Shown piece after piece: positions 29,501 to 40,930 of a stretch of DNA of 64,000 nt; the first letter of the stretch is position 1, and each line of letters starts with the position of its first letter. The notes beneath the pieces are model-generated. The model made no database searches, had not been told where the DNA came from, and saw nothing but the letters and a program-made list of their open reading frames with translations. Position numbers and translations under genes: made by a program. The DNA comes from Trichoplax sp. H2 (taxonomy: Eukaryota; Placozoa; Uniplacotomia; Trichoplacea), in contig NOWV01000007.1 in NCBI GenBank assembly GCA_003344405.1, positions 496,001 to 560,000 of the forward strand, written 5' to 3'.

Positions 29501-30654
29501 AGTTATTGTTTTTTTTTAATCGTCCATAGCAGCAAAGTTCTCCCATCATCATAATTATATGAGTATATTACTTGACGATTAAAGTGGACTGTCTAGAATC
29601 ACTTTTACTATCATATCGCGATATTAATTCCTACTGGAACTTTAACCCAACTCATACGCGTATTCATCTCTTCTCCGTAGCGATCTAAATTTGCCATCAT
29701 ATATAGTCATATTGGCGTCTTAGATGACAATTAATTAATCTTATAGATTTGGGCTAAAACCTGATAGAAATAGGGATGATTTAGTCATGCTTATAATTTT
29801 TAGCTATCCTTTAGGTATAGTCTATCCCTTCTGTCATGACTAATGTCGTCATTCTAGCAATCTTGATGTCATCTGGGTCTCCTCTAGTATCATTTTACTA
29901 AGTTTAGTGGAGTATAGATCTTTTGGGTTGAAATAGTATTGCTAAGGTCTACACGAAGGCCTTGATTACTGTTATTGTCAATAATACACCTTCCAGGCTC
30001 GTTGTTAAGTAACCACTAGTACCATACCTCTATCATTACTTTATGACGTTGATGTATAGAGTAAGCAGATTAGATACTGATACAGCCAGAAACCATTATA
30101 TAGAATCATTATTTACATGGAGACACGATGTTGGGTACCCTGGATGACGCAATATGATAGTTCTTTTCTAGTTATCCATCATGGAGGCCATTGGTATTTT
30201 TGTTAGTTTATTACTTTTATAATCGGTAGAGCTTTTTAGTTGATAAAGTTTATTGGTATAGGAGTTTATCTTGATTAAACGAAGAAATTAAGCTTAGTGA
30301 AATCCTATAGGCAGGCTGAGTATGAGTACTAAGCGGTAGATAAAGCTGCAAGTTAATATTTTCATGGTGATAATAACCATACTTATATTTGAACCCTGAC
30401 TGTAAAAGTGATCTTCCGGTCGGCCTTGACTGAATTCGATGCTATTCTATATACTTTAAACAGCAACTAGTCTGGGATCCAATTATTCATTAACTTAGTG
30501 GTGGTAAGGTTACGGGCTTGACCGTGACTTTTTAGGAGTGAAATCGTCATAGTATGAGCTTCTATATTTAGGCACTGCCAACGAAGGACAATCTTTTTTA
30601 TACTGTAGAAGTACTGATAGCTATCATCGAAATCATATCCTCATATAAGAATAA

Positions 30655-30932
30655 CATTTATGGATAAGACTGGACTATAAGGATCTTTCAAACAATCCGC
30701 AATTAGTAAAGCTATTGACAAAATAATGATAGTCGAATATACGATCGTTAATAGAGTTAAGGCGGAGAGGTTGGAGGTGGTCTTTAATAAGTAGTTTTTA
30801 TTGTCTTGATAGTAAATTACTATCATACTACCTATCGATATCACATCATGAAATAGAAATGGCGTTTATTGACAAGATCGGACTATGAGGACCTTACAAG
30901 TATTGCGCTGATAAAGTTGTTGACAAAAGGTA
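30655..30932. repeat. Duplicated segment pair, about 70 bases each, 209 bases apart
   Basis: The segment at 30655-30727 (gactggactataaggatctt, then aaagctattgacaaa) recurs at 30864-30932 (gatcggactatgaggacctt, then aaagttgttgacaaa) with about one change in six. It lies just left of the 66-base array and may be a related older expansion. Confidence 0.6.
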
Positions 30933-31048
30933 GGGGAAAATCTGAAGTATGATACTTATAGTGAATAGACAATTATCACTGCTGCATAAATTGCTATGGG
31001 AAAGAAAGGCAAATCGTCTTGCAAGATTTTACATTAGTGCTTGAAAGA

Positions 31049-31452
31049 TGGGATATAATGAAACGACATTACGCATTATCACTTTGATATGAATGCCATA
31101 TATTAGCCTTAATAACGGGATATAATAAAATGACATTATACAGTTTCGTCGGAATATTGACTACATATATTAATGCGAAAGATAGGTTGGAATGAGATGA
31201 TATTATGCGGTGTCGTCTTGATACTAACTGCATATATTGGCACTTATGGTAGGATATAATAAAACGATATTGTACGTTATCGTCTGACATTAATTGCATG
31301 TATTTGTGCAAAAAATAGGATATAATAAAACGATATTATGTATTACTGTCCTGATATTAATTGCATGTATGTTAATAGCGCTAACGATACAATATAATAA
31401 ATGATATTATGCACTATCGTTCTGATATTAACTTCATATATTAGCACTGATG
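31049..31452. repeat. Tandem array, six units of about 66-70 bases
   Basis: Units begin near 31049, 31119, 31186, 31253, 31318 and 31390. Each has the form ggatataataaaacgatat, then tatgcatYatcgtctgatat, then taattgcatatattagc, with a short variable tail. Identity between neighbours is moderate to high, clearly higher than in the array at 25.7 kb. Confidence 0.85.
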
Positions 31453-33063
31453 TAATGTTAAAGATGGACAGTATTATTCAAAGGGTTTCGCTCCTAATAG
31501 CAGATCATATGTACTTTTGATCTAATTATTCCCCCGTTACAGCTGGTTCAAGACTTGCAATTCTTTTCACAACACATTATTGCTAAAATAATCCTTATCT
31601 AAGTTAACGTGCATATTTTCCTATAAATATGCCTTATATTCGCATTTTATATCTTTATCATAATTAATACGGTAATACGATGGAATCTATCAATTTTTAC
31701 CTCTATGGATGAAATTATTTACTTAAGAATATCCTTATACTTTTAGCAACAACGATAAAAGTAGGATAGACAGCATATATAAAGATACCAATAGACATAT
31801 TGGGGTGGTAAATGTGGACATTATATGCAAATCCAATGATAAATCAGGTTTGATATCAGTTCAATGATAAAAGAATAGATGTTTGTCCTAACTATAAGGA
31901 TATGCAAAATTAGCCCATTCATAATCATAGTGTCTTCATATCATGTATATTTTGAACCTAAGCACTCTTACTCAGGTTAAAAAGACCGCTATGTATAATT
32001 ATATTTATTTCATCATATCAACCTTTATTTTAAGTTATATTACTAGAGTATAGTGTGTTTAGGTAAAAAAGACGTACAATTTTTTAGGTTAAAAAATCCG
32101 TTGTTAAGTTCAATACGGATAACATTGTAAGCTGAAATGACAGATTCTAAGAATTTTCAAACAAATAAGGATAAAATATTAATTAGATAAGAATGTTGCG
32201 TGCAAAATTATTTATTCAAAAATACAAAATTGATTCTTCAAGCGTTTTTATCCAGCTATCGAACTGATACTGCAACAGTAGCAAAAGAAAGTGATATAAA
32301 ATCATCAATTAATCTACATAATTAACTAGCGATGAATATTGAATAACAACTATTTCTCTTTCATATAACTATTATTTAATTGATTATCATGCCAATGATA
32401 TGGCTAATAAGTTATGATTGGAAAGGCGTCATTTCTTTTGTTTAAAACTTGATTAATTTAAAAATATTTAATCACTTTGAAATTTTCTCTATCTAAATTA
32501 ATATCCAATGAAATAACATCCAATTTCGATCATTCTTCGATCTCTTCTTTTCTTACAACAATGGGAATGTCGATTTTTTAACTTTAAAGGATGTTTTAGT
32601 TTTTATTCCAGCGGTCAGTAATAATTTTAAGAAAAACTTCTTTCATTACAATAATTTAGACTAAATTGTCTACAATTCTTAACGCTTAAATAATCAATTA
32701 CCAGTCATTACCTAGAATGATAAATTACTAACCCTCCTCATTATTCATATTTATTTTTACTGATCAATTATATTAAAATAATGCTTATAATGTATTGTTA
32801 AACAATGTTCGACTTTTAGTAAAAAGTTACTTGAAGCCTTTCATCTACTACTTGACCAACATTATCTGTTAAGCGTAATAAATTAGTTATAAAGCTGAAT
32901 TTTGAACAATTGCTCGCATTTTACAACTATTCGTATTTAGATAGGACATGCTAACAATAAGTGAATAAATTGACATATCATAGGTAAAAGTTTTACGATT
33001 TTAATTTCGTTTCAATCGAATCCTATTTTGATATTATATCGACAATAGGTATTACTATCCAAG

Positions 33064-36000
33064 ATGGAAGTATATAACTACAGATGGAAGCAAAAGCGAC
33101 AACGAAAAAAAATGCTTCGTTTTACCTTACTGGCGGTCATTTGTATGGGGTTGATTTGCTATGTAAGATCTCCATTGCTGATGTCCTCTTCAGAGCAAGG
33201 TAATAGGATTGAAATAAAAGTTAAATTACTGGAAAAAATACAATATCTAAATATTAAATTTGAAAACATTTTAAAACTTGGCTATAGTCTATCCCTAAAT
33301 AGGGAAAAGTTATTTGCGTAAACATTTAATTAGAAATATCCAGTTCACTGAAAGAAATCTCAAAGATTTTTTCTTACTTTTTTTCCCCTTCTTTTTATAT
33401 CCTTTTCAATCGATGGATTTGTAGAAAATTCTTACAAATCAAAATCATCTCGCCGATTACTCAATTCTATTAGTACTGTATCATCAGTTCTACCAACTGA
33501 TCATTCTAATAGAAATGATAGTTATAACCATTTTATGCAGACATTGCAAGGTTGTGAAATGGAACGACAGTCGACGCCGTATGTTTGGCTAGTTCTTCAT
33601 ATCTTTTTAATATTAATGATCTTTATAGGTAAATGATTTGATGGGTATTTTTCTTTCTAGAGTTTTTTCTTATGGCTAAATATCATTAACTGAAATTTCT
33701 TATAGTTGAAATCTCATCCATTGAATTAATAGTTTATCGATCTAGTAATCATTGAATATTCTAATCACTTCGATCGCTAGGGCTAGCTATTATTTGCGAT
33801 GATCATTTTGTTCCATCGCTTGAAGTTATATGTGACCGATTAGAACTATCCGAAGATGTTGCTGGAGCAACTTTTATGGCGGCTGGTTCTTCAGCTCCAG
33901 AATTATTTACATCCTTAGCCTCCGTAACCGCTGACAATGAAGTTGGAGCTGGAACAATAGTAGGGTAAGTCATTACAGAAAATGAAATCATAGTAAATCA
34001 ACGATTATACTTTACTAATTGGGCTATACATCTTATTTCTATTATAAGTTTCAGTAAAGCCTTGTAGATTGGAAAATGTTACTACTTATACTTATTATGA
34101 CTCGCTTTTCTTATGTAGGAGTGCAGTATTTAATATACTAATTATTATTGCTCTCAGCGCTGCCTTCGCTAAAAGAGTAAGCTTTTCATTCATACGATCA
34201 ATAATAAATCTTTTCATATGGTTAATATTCAGTAATTAGTGATATCGGTTAACTAATACTGCAAACCTAAAGTGAAATACTTTATAAGATGATCGTTTTT
34301 CAAACCAAATACTAAGAAAAATAATTTCATTTTTAACTAGGTTTTAAAAATTGATTGGCGACCACTAATTCGAGATTCTGTATTTTATGCAATCTCTATT
34401 ACTATGTTTACGATTTTTGTAGCCGATTATAAAATTTATATTTATGAAGCCATCATATTATTAGTTATGTATGTCGTTTATGTTGTCCTGATGAAATTTA
34501 ACCCGCAATTAATGAAATTAATGGCAGGAGAATATAAGTACGCGTATGCTTCATTCTACTGTAGTATATCTAAAATTGTATTCTACGGTATTTTAAGAAA
34601 ATATTTGCATCATTGAATAACAAAATGCATAATTGTTTTATCATTTCTAGTTGTTCTAGAGCAGTCGATAATAAAGTAACCCCATCTAATACCCCTGAAC
34701 TAGATGGTGACAACGATAAAAGCAGATCAGCTAATAATTCTAAACTTAATGGGTTGTTAACGCCTGATTATAGCCAAGATCCAAGGGCGTCTGACCTATT
34801 AAAGAATCCTTCTATTAGGACTGCTTCCTCTATCGTATCCAGCGAGACACAAAGTAATAGAGAGGACGAAAATGAAGACTTACTTAAGCATAAATTACCT
34901 TCCAATCGTGAATTTTCGACTCGAACTGTTATTAATAAGCAGATATTACCGAAATTACAAAATCAAGTATGTATTTCAATCTTTCGATGATTCACCTCAG
35001 TAATTAATTGGACTATACATATGTAGATAGTTGTGCAAAACTGTAACTATACGAAAAAATTTAAGAACATTTATTGTATATATCCAGGCCAGTTGTTATT
35101 TTTACACGTATATTTCTTCGAGTATGGAATACCGTTAAAGTAGCTGCAAACTATTTAAAAAAATGCCATTAAATTCTATTGTTCTTTCAGATCGATTAAA
35201 ATCATTTTGTGTATATTATTTGCTTTAGAAATTTAATTGCAGCTTTACGAATGATAATACAATCGAAGATGAGCAGCAAAGTCTTGAAACTAAGAAACCA
35301 CTTCCGCCGTTGTTTAAATCAGACTGTAAAGTAACTTTAACTAACGAAGAAAGTACCGGACCTCTGGAAAGTGTTGAGGATAGTGGATTGGAAGAGCATT
35401 ATAAGGATAGAAATGTGGAAAGAGTAGATGAAAAAGCGAAAAAGCCAGAAAATGAAGAAGCAGATATAGACGAAGATGATGATAGATATTCTTTAGTAAT
35501 TTGCTCTTGCATGCCGTCAATTATGCTCTCAATACCTCGAAAGCCCGAGGTTAGTCAATAAATCGTTATAATTTTTAAGCTAGCATCGAGTTTACAAATT
35601 GATTAGACTTTTCCAGTTACTAAATCCCATTTGCTGATCTTTTATCATTTTTCTTATATTCTATTTAGCCCAATGCAAAGTGTTTATGCTGGCAAATTTT
35701 CATCTTTGTCTTGAGATGGATACTGTTAATATTCTCCTTTCCTTTCATATGGGTGTTTTCATGGACTGTTCCGAACTGTTCAACCGAAAAATATAAAAAA
35801 TATTATACACTTACCTTTATATTGTCTATTGTTTGGATTGCGGTATTAAGCTTCGGCATGGTTATCTTAGTATCTCGAACTGGTTGTATATTAAGCATTG
35901 ACAGTTATACTATGGGCTTAGTTATCGTTGCGATTGGGACTAGTATTCCGGTAAGTTAATGAATTACCTTTTATAGATTGATAATATTAAAAAAAAATTT

Positions 36001-36607
36001 AACTAAATATGGCTTACTGAATAAGAATGGTACTTAAATGTATTTTAAATTAATTAATATTTAGGATGCATTAAGCTCAATATTTGCAGTTCGAGATGGA
36101 CATGGTGATATGGCCGTTTCCAATGCTATTGGATCAAATATTTTTGACATTAACCTTGGATTAGGTTTGCCATACTTGATAAGAATTTTGATCGATGAAG
36201 GAAAACCCTATATACTACATGTTACTGAAGCAGATCAATTCTTGGTAAGGCTATATATAAATAAGATGCTAAGTCTACTCGTACAATTCAATTTCAGAAA
36301 TCGTAATATACGGCACATCTTTAAATTAACATTTCAAGATGGACATACAAATATTAAGATAGATACTAATAGAAAAAATGCTACAAATTTTTTATTACTT
36401 TCATTCTAGGATACAAGTGCTCTTCCAATCAATCCGTTTGTAAAATTTGGAATAGTACTATTAATTATATTAATTTTGGTCTTAATGATCTTCGTTATTG
36501 TAAAATTTCGGTTAAATCGGGTAATAGGCATTTCATTAGTTTTTCTTTATGCCATATTTTTAGTTTATGCATTTATACAGGACGCAGTTTGTAAATACCA
36601 TTGTTAA
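33064..36607 (+). CDS. K+-dependent Na+/Ca2+ exchanger (SLC24A family, closest to NCKX3/4 type)
   Basis: Plasma-membrane exchanger that extrudes Ca2+ and K+ against Na+ influx (family knowledge). Complete in 10 exons, 2076 bases, 691 residues: 33064-33199, 33425-33628, 33781-33964, 34119-34176, 34341-34537, 34651-34966, 35229-35549, 35669-35950, 36065-36244, 36410-36607. A first hydrophobic stretch near residues 18-36 may be a signal/anchor. The alpha-1 repeat is intact ([28 protein letters not shown]), with the key Glu in APE. The alpha-2 repeat reads GTSIPDALSS and [19 protein letters not shown], keeping both key Asp residues; a Ser stands where NCKX2 has a functionally important Thr. Between the halves is a long acidic, Ser-rich cytoplasmic loop of roughly 200 residues (EADIDEDDD). 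The end ([13 protein letters not shown]) resembles NCKX3/4. It converges with the next gene, 205 bases apart. Confidence 0.94.
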
Positions 36608-36812
36608 TATAATATTAAAATTGTAACGTGTAGATTGGCCATGTATGCTATTATGCGTCGTGAACTGGTAGTTGTTTACAATGTAAATTATATGACAACA
36701 TATACAGATATGCACTAAAAGTGCATTGTAAGTATGTGGAATTGCGAATTTTTTTCTGTCAAAGAAATTGATTTATTAACCATGATACTTTGACTTGTTC
36801 TCACATTTAGCG

Positions 36813-38775
36813 TTATTCCTCACTTTCTTCATGCTTCTTTTTATGCAATGATTTTAATTTTTCCATCCAACGTGATTGTTTATTGGACGGAGATGGGAAA
36901 CTACTCTGTTTTAATTGATACAAAATTAATATAATTAATTACATCTATAGACCTAATGCTATTAACATAAAATTAACTTTATCATTACAAAGACTTCTAT
37001 ATATATAACGTATATGATATATACCGTTTAAGCTGGAATATGCGTTAAGTATACACTATAAGGTGAGATGATATATATCGTCCATCGATTTAAATTGATA
37101 TAATACGTACATCTAAGGCGTAATTCCTTTGTAATTGTGCTTGTTTGGCATCCTCTAGTATTACATTGGACGGTTTACAACCAAATATAGCTTCATCGTG
37201 TGAAATTATAGGTTTACAGATTGTTTCCGTGCTATCCTAAAAATCAAATCAAATAAAAAATTTTAATCGTTGATTTATTGCTATGGCTGGTTTTTGATTG
37301 AAAGCTTGAAGACTTTATGTTGTATATATATACTGTATAGTATTACCTGAGATTTCTTTTGATTTGGTGTAAATGGTTTCGATACAAAGGTTTCTGAGTT
37401 ATCAATATCGTTAACAGCATCCATATCGACTTTTTCTCTGAAATCTAGAAAACATTTGAAATGTAGCTTTTGCAACATTAATCACAGCAATCACTACTAT
37501 TCGTTAAAAAGGTTAACGAGATTGCCAAGTAGTCTTCATCGAATAACTTCTGCTAATGGTTATATAAGACTTCCCTTTACAATAAATTGTGACCTACCAG
37601 TGACTTCTAGGTCAAAACTTTTTGTATTCTTGATAGTGGTCCATTCACGATCACTTTTGGACTGTAAAAAATCGCTTTTTGCTAATAATAGTGAGAGAAG
37701 CATTATCTTTTGTTAATCACAATTAATTTCTGTTGCTTAATGTTTCATGATTGATTCCTTACCACTTACATCTTATCATATCATTATAGATCTCTATTAT
37801 TTTGTGTTAGGTAATATCATGTAAACACCTACTGTATATAGCAGCCAAGTTACATTAGCGTACTGTACGAGTATAACTAATATATACTAATGAGGTAAGA
37901 TAAATTTGAGTTAAATATATATATTATCATCAGCGTGTCGACTATAGGCGATAAAAGAACTAACTTGAATCTTTTAACTGGTATCTTGTCCTAGTTTTAA
38001 GCTTTTCAGCATCAGACTAACAAAATTAAAAAAAAAAATTAAGTATAGAAGGTTACATGTGTAAAATTATAATGTTATTTGATATTATTGGTACAATTAT
38101 ATCCTTTTCTGTAATCGCATGTGTAACGGAGCTGTACATACCATTTTGTCATATCCAGGTATAATTTTGCTGTAATTTTTACTATTTAAGAATTTAAAGA
38201 TAAATTTACAAATTTATCAGTCCTATATAAATGATCTATATGGCAATTAGCTTCAGATTCGTCATGATGTTAAAAATCGCATACTGAATATACGGGTGTG
38301 CACTACGGAGCCACCGTATGAAAATGAGTTTGGGTTGCAGAAACTTTGATAGTCTGGATTACAGTCTGAATTACTGGGTGGCAGAAACTTGCAGTACTGT
38401 ATATGGAGTCTATAATAACAACGGTATTGTTGTGCAGCTCGCATACTATTTCAGCGATTATGTACAGTATTTACCAGGTTGCAGACACTTTGTGGATGAT
38501 GATATCATAAGAAGATTTAGTATTCAAATCTTTATCATTTCTAACCTACTGGTTCTTGATGAAGTTAGTTTGCTGTCTTTTCTTGCATCGTATCTATCGC
38601 GATAGTAATCACTTCGTGATCCTTGACTATGTCTAGCTTTCTCGTCATCATCGTAACGACGATGACCTGGATCTCGCTCTCTACTCCTACTACGATGTCG
38701 GTCGCGTCGCGAGTCGTATTTATCACGGTGTCGAGAATCGTTATAATATCTTTCAGATCTGCTATTTCGAGACAT
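36813..38775 (-). CDS. Arg/Ser-rich protein, RSRC1-like candidate (one internal exon unresolved)
   Basis: Exons I support: 38546-38775 (start MSRNSRSERYYNDSRHRD, then an RS/RD-rich stretch RRDRHRSRSRERDPGHRR), 37598-37661 (SKSDREWTTIKNTKSFDLEV), 37347-37444 (MDAVNDIDNSETFVSKPFTP), 37111-37236 (DEAIFGCKPSNVILEDAKQA) and 36813-36905 (ends SRWMEKLKSLHKKKHEESEE). The last four agree in phase. Exon 1 ends in a different phase from the next one, so an exon of length 3n+1 between 37662 and 38545 is missing from my model, or the first donor lies elsewhere. An RS-rich head followed by a short acidic segment with a SETFV-like motif and a Trp-containing basic tail resembles RSRC1 (SRrp53), a splicing co-factor. 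The match is weak because RS regions are low complexity; another SR-related nuclear protein is possible. Confidence 0.55.
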
Positions 38776-38840
38776 TGATCTAAAAGTGTAGAGTAGAGAT
38801 CAAAGAATCAATATAATACCTTTCAGATCTGTCCATTGGA
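38735..38840 (-). repeat. 70-base-offset duplication of the start of the SR-type gene
   Basis: The stretch 38735-38770, which encodes SRSERYYND at the start of the Arg/Ser-rich protein, is repeated at 38805-38840 with about 80 percent identity (agatctgaaag, then tattata, then gattct, on the minus strand). The upstream copy can be read as SPMDRSERYYIDS, including an ATG. It is either a partial tandem duplication of a coding end or an alternative upstream start. Confidence 0.6.
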
Positions 38841-39573
38841 GATATAGATTAGCAACTGCAGATAGAATAAGGTTTGCTACAGAATAGACCTCCAAGTACA
38901 TAGGACACTTACTGTAGAGCTGTTCATATGGCATGCATTTACTACTATGATTAGAACTATTACCGGTAGGTTCTCGAACTATTCTACGCATTTGATTTAT
39001 TGCAGATGGATAAATACTACGATCACTGTAATGAATAATGCTGTCCAGCAGAATGTTGTATTGACAGTGGTTGATATTCATTCGTAGCGACTATTTCTAC
39101 TTCAACCGCCTAATTGTCAGTTGTACTATCCAGTCTACATAATTTTAACAGTCTAGTTTACATGCATAGACGAAGATTGATTACCACTCTCTTATTGCCT
39201 CATTACTGATAGCCAATAATTAACCGATTGAGTGATATATGAATTTGGTATACGCGTACGATATAAGAATTTCTGTTGTGATCACTCCTAACGAGTACTA
39301 CCTCACTACTGCAGAAGGATTTGTGCCAATAATCCTCCATAACATAGTCCATAAGCTATCCATCTACTTGGTACTCGAGATTAAGACTTAATAACTTAAC
39401 TTACTTACAATATGATCGTTTACCGATAGTTTTGCTGCAATTCTATTTATTATTGTTGATTGGAGCTTGGAGCTTGGAAGGCCAAAAAGTTGAACAACTG
39501 CATCATTACAGTGCACAGCGTAAAGTATATACTGTACTGTAAGTGTATCCGTGGCGGGGCTTCGACCTTACGG

Positions 39574-39735
39574 TACTGTACAGTACTGTATAATACTTAT
39601 ATATAGTATGGTGTATAGTAACATATATATGTTATACTGTATACATGTTATATATATACTGAATATATATATATGTTATACTGTATATATGTTATATATA
39701 CATATATATATATACTTATACAGTATTCACTATAT
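39574..39735. repeat. TA-rich block with palindromes and near-direct repeats
   Basis: It starts with TACTGTACAGTACTGTA (39574) and continues as alternating TA runs punctuated by gttatactgtata and catgttatatatata, repeated at roughly 60-base spacing, ending cttatacagtattc. The block could form hairpins or cruciforms and is typical of unstable AT microsatellite DNA. Confidence 0.75.
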
Positions 39736-39894
39736 TCAGTATAGTAATGTGCATCTACTAAAAAAGTTGCGAGAGTGCAGTGTTCCTGGTAGCACTAGTA
39801 TTCCATACTGTATGTATTGTATAGTAAAATTGTTAATACTAGTCGACGGCTAGAATGTACTGCAGTACTTTAATCCATTAACCTTAAGGGAGTT

Positions 39895-40930
39895 TAGGTT
39901 AGCTGCTAAATTCTCGCATGGTTGTACTAGGAAATATAATTTGAGACGATAATATCCAGTTTCAGTTCAATTTAAAAAATAAATAAATTAGTGTACAGAT
40001 CTAGAGCTTTTAAAGAGCAGTACAAAGTTAGCTGCTTAATTCTCGCATGGATTGTACTGGACAAATAATATGAGATGATAATATCTAATTTCAATTCAAT
40101 TTAAAATAAAAATAATTCAATAAATAATAAATCACGTAGATATACAGATTTACAGCTTTTAATGAGTAGTATAAGGATAGCTACTAAATTCTAATATGAA
40201 GTGTAATGGAAAAATAATTTAAGATGATAATATCTAATTTCAATTCTATTTAAAATAAAATAATTCAATAAATAATAAAACACGTAGATATACAGATTTA
40301 CAGATTTCAATGAGTAGCACAAAGTTAACTGCTTAATTCTCGCATGGATTGTGTTAAAAAAATAATTTGAGATGATAATATTTAATATCAATTCAATTTA
40401 AAATGAATAAATAATAAAACACGTAGATATACAGATTTACAGCTTTTAATGAGTAGTATAAGGATAGCTACTAAATTCTAATATGGAGTGTACTAGAAAA
40501 ATAATTTAAGAGATAATATCCAATTTTAATTCTATTTAAAAAATAAATAAATGTACAGATCTAGGGCTTTTAATATGTAGTATAGGGTTAGCTGCTTTAT
40601 TTTCGCGTAGATTGGACTAGAAAATTAATTTGAGATGATAACATCTAATTTCAACTCAATTTAAAAATAAATAAAGTTACAGAGTTAGAGCTTTTAATGA
40701 TCATAAGTAGCACAAAGACTAGCTTCCAAATTCTTGCATGAATTGCACTAGAAAAATTTGAGATGATAATTTCCAATATTTTAATTCTATTTAAAAATAA
40801 GTAGATGTACGTATACTATAGATCTAGAGCTTTTAGTGAGTAGTACAAAGTTAATCAGTAAATTCTCGCATTGATTGTACTAGAAAAATAATTTGAGATG
40901 ATAACATCCAATTTTAATTCAATTTATATA
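39895..40930. repeat. Satellite-like tandem array, eight units of about 125-149 bases
   Basis: Each unit contains the ordered words agttagctgcttaattctcg, catggattgtactagaaaaa, taatttgagatgataatat, caatttYaattcaattta, then acagatYtagagcttttaa and tgagtagtacaa. Unit starts (at the ttagctgct word) fall near 39897, 40028, 40175, 40324, 40462, 40587, 40720 and 40852. Units 3 and 5 share the variant ggatagctactaaattctaa that the others lack, so a two-unit block has been copied. No open frame persists through units. Confidence 0.88.

Larger units (their letters stand above)
20474..33063. other. 12.6 kb gene-poor interval
   Basis: All open frames here are short and without recognisable motifs. I see no exon-like segment with family similarity. 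The DNA is more AT-rich than around it, holds two tandem arrays (25718-26530 and 31049-31452), a duplicated pair near 30.65-30.93 kb and a TA run near 25508, and nearly lacks the ACAGT/ACTGT palindromes (one exact dodecamer at 21220-21231). It could hold long 5' UTR introns of the downstream exchanger gene, non-coding RNA or decayed repeats, and the sequence alone does not decide. Confidence 0.6.

Noticed and set aside
20474-33063. Transposon remnants in the gene-poor interval
   Set aside because: I looked for transposase or reverse-transcriptase motifs and long terminal or inverted repeats and saw none; only tandem repeats are supported.
39895-40930. CRISPR-like regular repeats
   Set aside because: Units are tandem, 125-149 bases and degenerate throughout, with no short identical repeat alternating with unique spacers; the DNA is clearly animal.
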